Shown: in pieces, positions 61,366 to 64,000 of the stretch
Layout: every line of letters starts with the position of its first letter
Position numbering within the stretch: the first letter of the stretch is position 1
Assembly: GCA_963277665.1 (NCBI GenBank)
Contig: OY728120.1
Location: 422,102,138-422,166,137, forward strand
Reading direction: 5' to 3'
DNA: 64,000 bases
Source: Viscum album
Taxonomy: Eukaryota > Streptophyta > Magnoliopsida > Santalales > Viscaceae
Notes under the pieces: generated by a model
The model's input: only the letters and a program-made list of their open reading frames with translations
What the model was told of the DNA's origin: nothing
Databases searched by the model: none
Position numbers and translations under genes: made by a program

Positions 61366-62077
61366 CTAACTCCCCCATATGCGCTATTGCAGCCCTAATA
61401 TGAATCTCTCCTGAAACTCTATATTTACCCTAGGTTGTGGAACTCATTCCACCCTATAGATCCAAAATCAACAGAGAAATGTTTTATTTCTACACATCAT
61501 ATTATAAATTGGTGCCTTAGTTTTAATGTTCTGCATCTTTTTTGGCTATTTTGATTTGGCATAAACCAGAGTTTTGTGTGTTCTATCCCATGGTATACCA
61601 AACATATTGATTGGTTTTCTGTTTTTGATATACACTTCTACGGACATTATAGTTTGAATCAATTTTATTTTAAGTCTTAATAGCCTCTCCATCTATGTGT
61701 CGAGTTCGTGAACCATATGACCTAATGGGTTCTCTTGAGATATACCACCACTTAAAGATGGTAAAGGGTTTGTTTAGTCATATTGTCTATTGGTGGGTAA
61801 TTGATATAAGGATGGTCCATGTGAAGGGATTGGGGACGGTTGGGGAATTGGTGTAGATGGTTTTCCATTTTTGTAGTGGAGTTTTATGATATTTTCTATG
61901 GACTTTAGTTTTGATGAAAAATGGATAAGGATTTTATGTTTATAGATTTTCTTCAAGGAATAATGGGAAGGGTAGTGATATTGAGGATGAATTGTTTGTC
62001 AGTTTGGTGATGGATTGGAATTGTGATATTTGATGGATTGAGTATTAGTAATTTTCAAGGTATTATATTTGTATTTC
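61366..62077. other. No recognisable feature
   Basis: I see no gene signature here. Short frames only. Confidence 0.5.
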
Positions 62078-62536
62078 CTCCCCTGAACACTCCCCACCAC
62101 CAATCTGGACCCCCCATTGGATAACCCCCCCCCCCACCCTACAACCCAACCCCTTAGACAGCCCCCCTAGACACCCCCACCCCCCTTGGAAATCCTCAAC
62201 CCCATGGACACCCCACCCTATGGACATCCAAAACCCCAATGGACCCCACTCCCCACCCCCCTAGACACCCCCTACGTACTGAACACCCCCCTTGGACAAC
62301 CCCCACCCCCTAGACCCCACCCCCTCTAGAAATCCCCCCCCAGGACACCCCTCACCCCCATGGACAGTCCCCCCCCCCCATGGACACCCCCTCCAAATAG
62401 CCCCCACACCCTAGAAGTCCCCACCCTCTTGGACACCCCCCCTAGACACCCACCCACCCTTGTACACCATCCACCCACTTGAAAAGCCCTGCCACCCCCT
62501 TAGGAACCCCCCCTCCCCTCGAACACCACCCTCCTC
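62078..62536 (+). repeat. C-rich minisatellite array 1
   Basis: Degenerate units of roughly 16-20 bp resemble CCCCCTAGACACCCCCAC or CCCCATGGACACCCC, with C runs up to about 11. Confidence 0.85.
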
Positions 62537-62742
62537 CTATGTTCTTGGCCCAATTTTTAAATTTTAATAAACCATGTTGGTGATTTTTTCGTTCCCTAAT
62601 GACAATTTTTAAGTGACCCATAGAGCCTTATAAATTGAATTTGACATGTTTTGATAAATTGAATGGGTTTTTTAGAATAAATGGATAATGCATGTTGAAT
62701 TTATTATCTTATAAAATAAAATTGTTTTAAATAAAAATACCC

Positions 62743-63104
62743 GAAGAGGGGCTACATGGGGATGGGGGATCTCCAGGTTGGGGGGGGTCCCAGGGGGTTA
62801 GGGGGCTGTAGGGGGGTAGGGGGATATAGTTGTGTGGGAGAGGGGGTGTGGGCTATCCAAGGAGTTTTTGGGCTATCAAGGGGAGTCAGGGCAGGCTGCC
62901 TAGGTGGGGGAGAGGGTGTGGGCTGTCTAGGATGGTGGGTTGCCAAGGGGGTGGGGTGGGATATCAAGGTGGGGAAGGGGGTGTTGGCTATCCAGGGAGG
63001 GGTGGGTTTTCTAGGTGGGGGTGGGGGTGTCTAGGGGTGGGCTATCCAGGGGATGGGGGTGGAGGTTGGGGAGAGGGAATTCATGGGGGGTGTGGGGGGT
63101 TCCA
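62743..63104 (+). repeat. G-rich minisatellite array (same unit, opposite orientation)
   Basis: It contains GGGGTGTCTAGGGGTGGG and repeated GGGCTATCCAGGGG, the reverse complement of units in the C-rich arrays. Glycine-rich open frames here are artefacts of composition. The G runs suit G-quadruplex formation. Confidence 0.85.
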
Positions 63105-63754
63105 CTTTAATTATCTACAAAAAATTATTAATTACATATAAAAAATGAATAGTTCCTTTCAAACATTAAGACTTTTCCTAATGTTCCATACCAACAGTCA
63201 CTCTTACCCATCCTTGATGAAGTGATCTCTATAATGATTTCTCACTCAGGTTCTTATCCACTGTCTATATTCATCTCATACAAATTTAACATTCGTACAA
63301 CTGTATAACACCAAATGTTATTACAAGGCTCATATTCTCAAGAGTAGGGTCCTAATAAAACATGGCTCATATTCCCAAAAAAAATACATAGGATCATATT
63401 TTACATACCCACAAAATATTGTAAACATAAGAAATACTATATTTGCACCTTGTATCACCACCTGAAATTATCTCTCAGCTATCATCTCATGGAATAAATA
63501 AGACACATTCGTAGCTCAAAATTTGGATGTGTGTTTATAATTAGGCAGTTTTTAGAATTCGTGTATGATATTTAGAGTGGAAGATAAAATCTGATCCATG
63601 TATGATATATGGAGGTGTGTTTACAGTTATGTGTGTTGTGATCTATATGTATGATATTCATGGTTTACAGCAAAATTCTTCTATGTCATCTATAATAAGC
63701 TTGAATTCTTTATACAATTTGATAATTATTGGATTATACGACCCTAGTATGGGA
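63105..63754. other. AT-rich spacer, no recognisable feature
   Basis: I see no coding signature. Short chance frames only. Confidence 0.5.
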
Positions 63755-64000
63755 GTGGACACCCCACCGCCTTGGACAGCCCCCACCCCCACATCCTAGA
63801 CCCCCCCCCCACAAGGACATCACCCACACCCTAAACATCCCCCACCCCCACTAGACACCCCCACCCAGTTAGAAACCCCCCTTAGACACCAAACCACTCC
63901 CCAGGGAAAACTCCCATCCCCTAGACATGCCCACCACCATTGGACATCCCCCCCCCCGATCAACCCCCCTGGACACCACCCCACCCCTAGAATAGCACCC
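63755..64000 (+). repeat. C-rich minisatellite array 2, runs to window end
   Basis: The unit type is the same as array 1 (for example CCCCACTAGACACCCCCACC). Its right border lies beyond the window. Confidence 0.85.

Noticed and set aside
62752..63141. Glycine-rich (plus strand) and proline-rich (minus strand) open frames
   Set aside because: They arise from the G-rich minisatellite composition and are open in several frames at once.
1..64000. CRISPR arrays, bacterial operons or organelle inserts
   Set aside because: No regularly spaced identical repeats with unique spacers, no bacterial-type gene packing and no recognisable chloroplast or mitochondrial gene were seen. The periodic array at 24000-24770 is a degenerate tandem repeat in a retrotransposon leader.

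Overview
This is plant nuclear intergenic DNA made almost entirely of nested, decayed LTR retrotransposons. I found no host protein-coding gene, rRNA or canonical tRNA gene. The Ty3/gypsy chromovirus-type polyproteins, tRNA-Met-type primer-binding sites, very long LTRs and AT-rich background suggest a flowering plant with a repeat-rich genome. I cannot name the species. I label the elements A to G. All boundaries come from reading the sequence by eye (terminal motifs, PBS, PPT and target duplications), not from alignment software.

Layout. 1-10436: element A, minus strand. It has giant LTRs (4008 bp for the complete copy) around a 2.7-kb interior with only a decayed gag. The window starts inside its left LTR, and its right end lies in an LTR of element E. 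10437-19167: element E, minus strand, a chromovirus with gag, protease, RT, RNase H, integrase and chromodomain still readable but full of stops. One LTR is cut by A and the other is truncated at 19167. 19168-36580: element F, plus strand, a chromovirus pol that starts abruptly inside RT. It is split by element D (21338-36351, plus strand, target duplication TACCA) and its reading frame resumes on the far side. The 3' LTR of D is itself split by a 4.8-kb solo LTR, C (30121-34943, minus strand). The order is therefore F, then D, then C. 36582 to about 39.1 kb: 3' LTR of F. 39.1-44.9 kb: a featureless AT-rich stretch. 44937-55726: element B, plus strand, the same LTR family as C and related to A. 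It is complete, with target duplication GGTGC, two LTRs of about 4.56 kb and only 1.67 kb of interior. 57.4-60.2 kb: element G, minus strand, a strongly decayed gypsy pol. 61.1-61.4 kb: short inverted motifs resembling the subterminal repeats of CACTA DNA transposons. 62.1-64.0 kb: C-rich and G-rich low-complexity arrays in opposite orientations.

How the parts work together. The A/B/C family is non-autonomous: A keeps gag but no pol, and B keeps only a 56-codon gag start. They would need enzymes from an autonomous chromovirus such as D, E or F, all of which are now defective here. What the A/B/C family conserves is not protein but structure. It keeps a TATA promoter, several hairpins downstream of it (one with compensatory changes), non-canonical TG...TA termini, and an antisense tRNA-like module with A box, B box and T-run terminator at the same internal place in A and B. 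These conserved non-coding modules are the most interesting content of the window.
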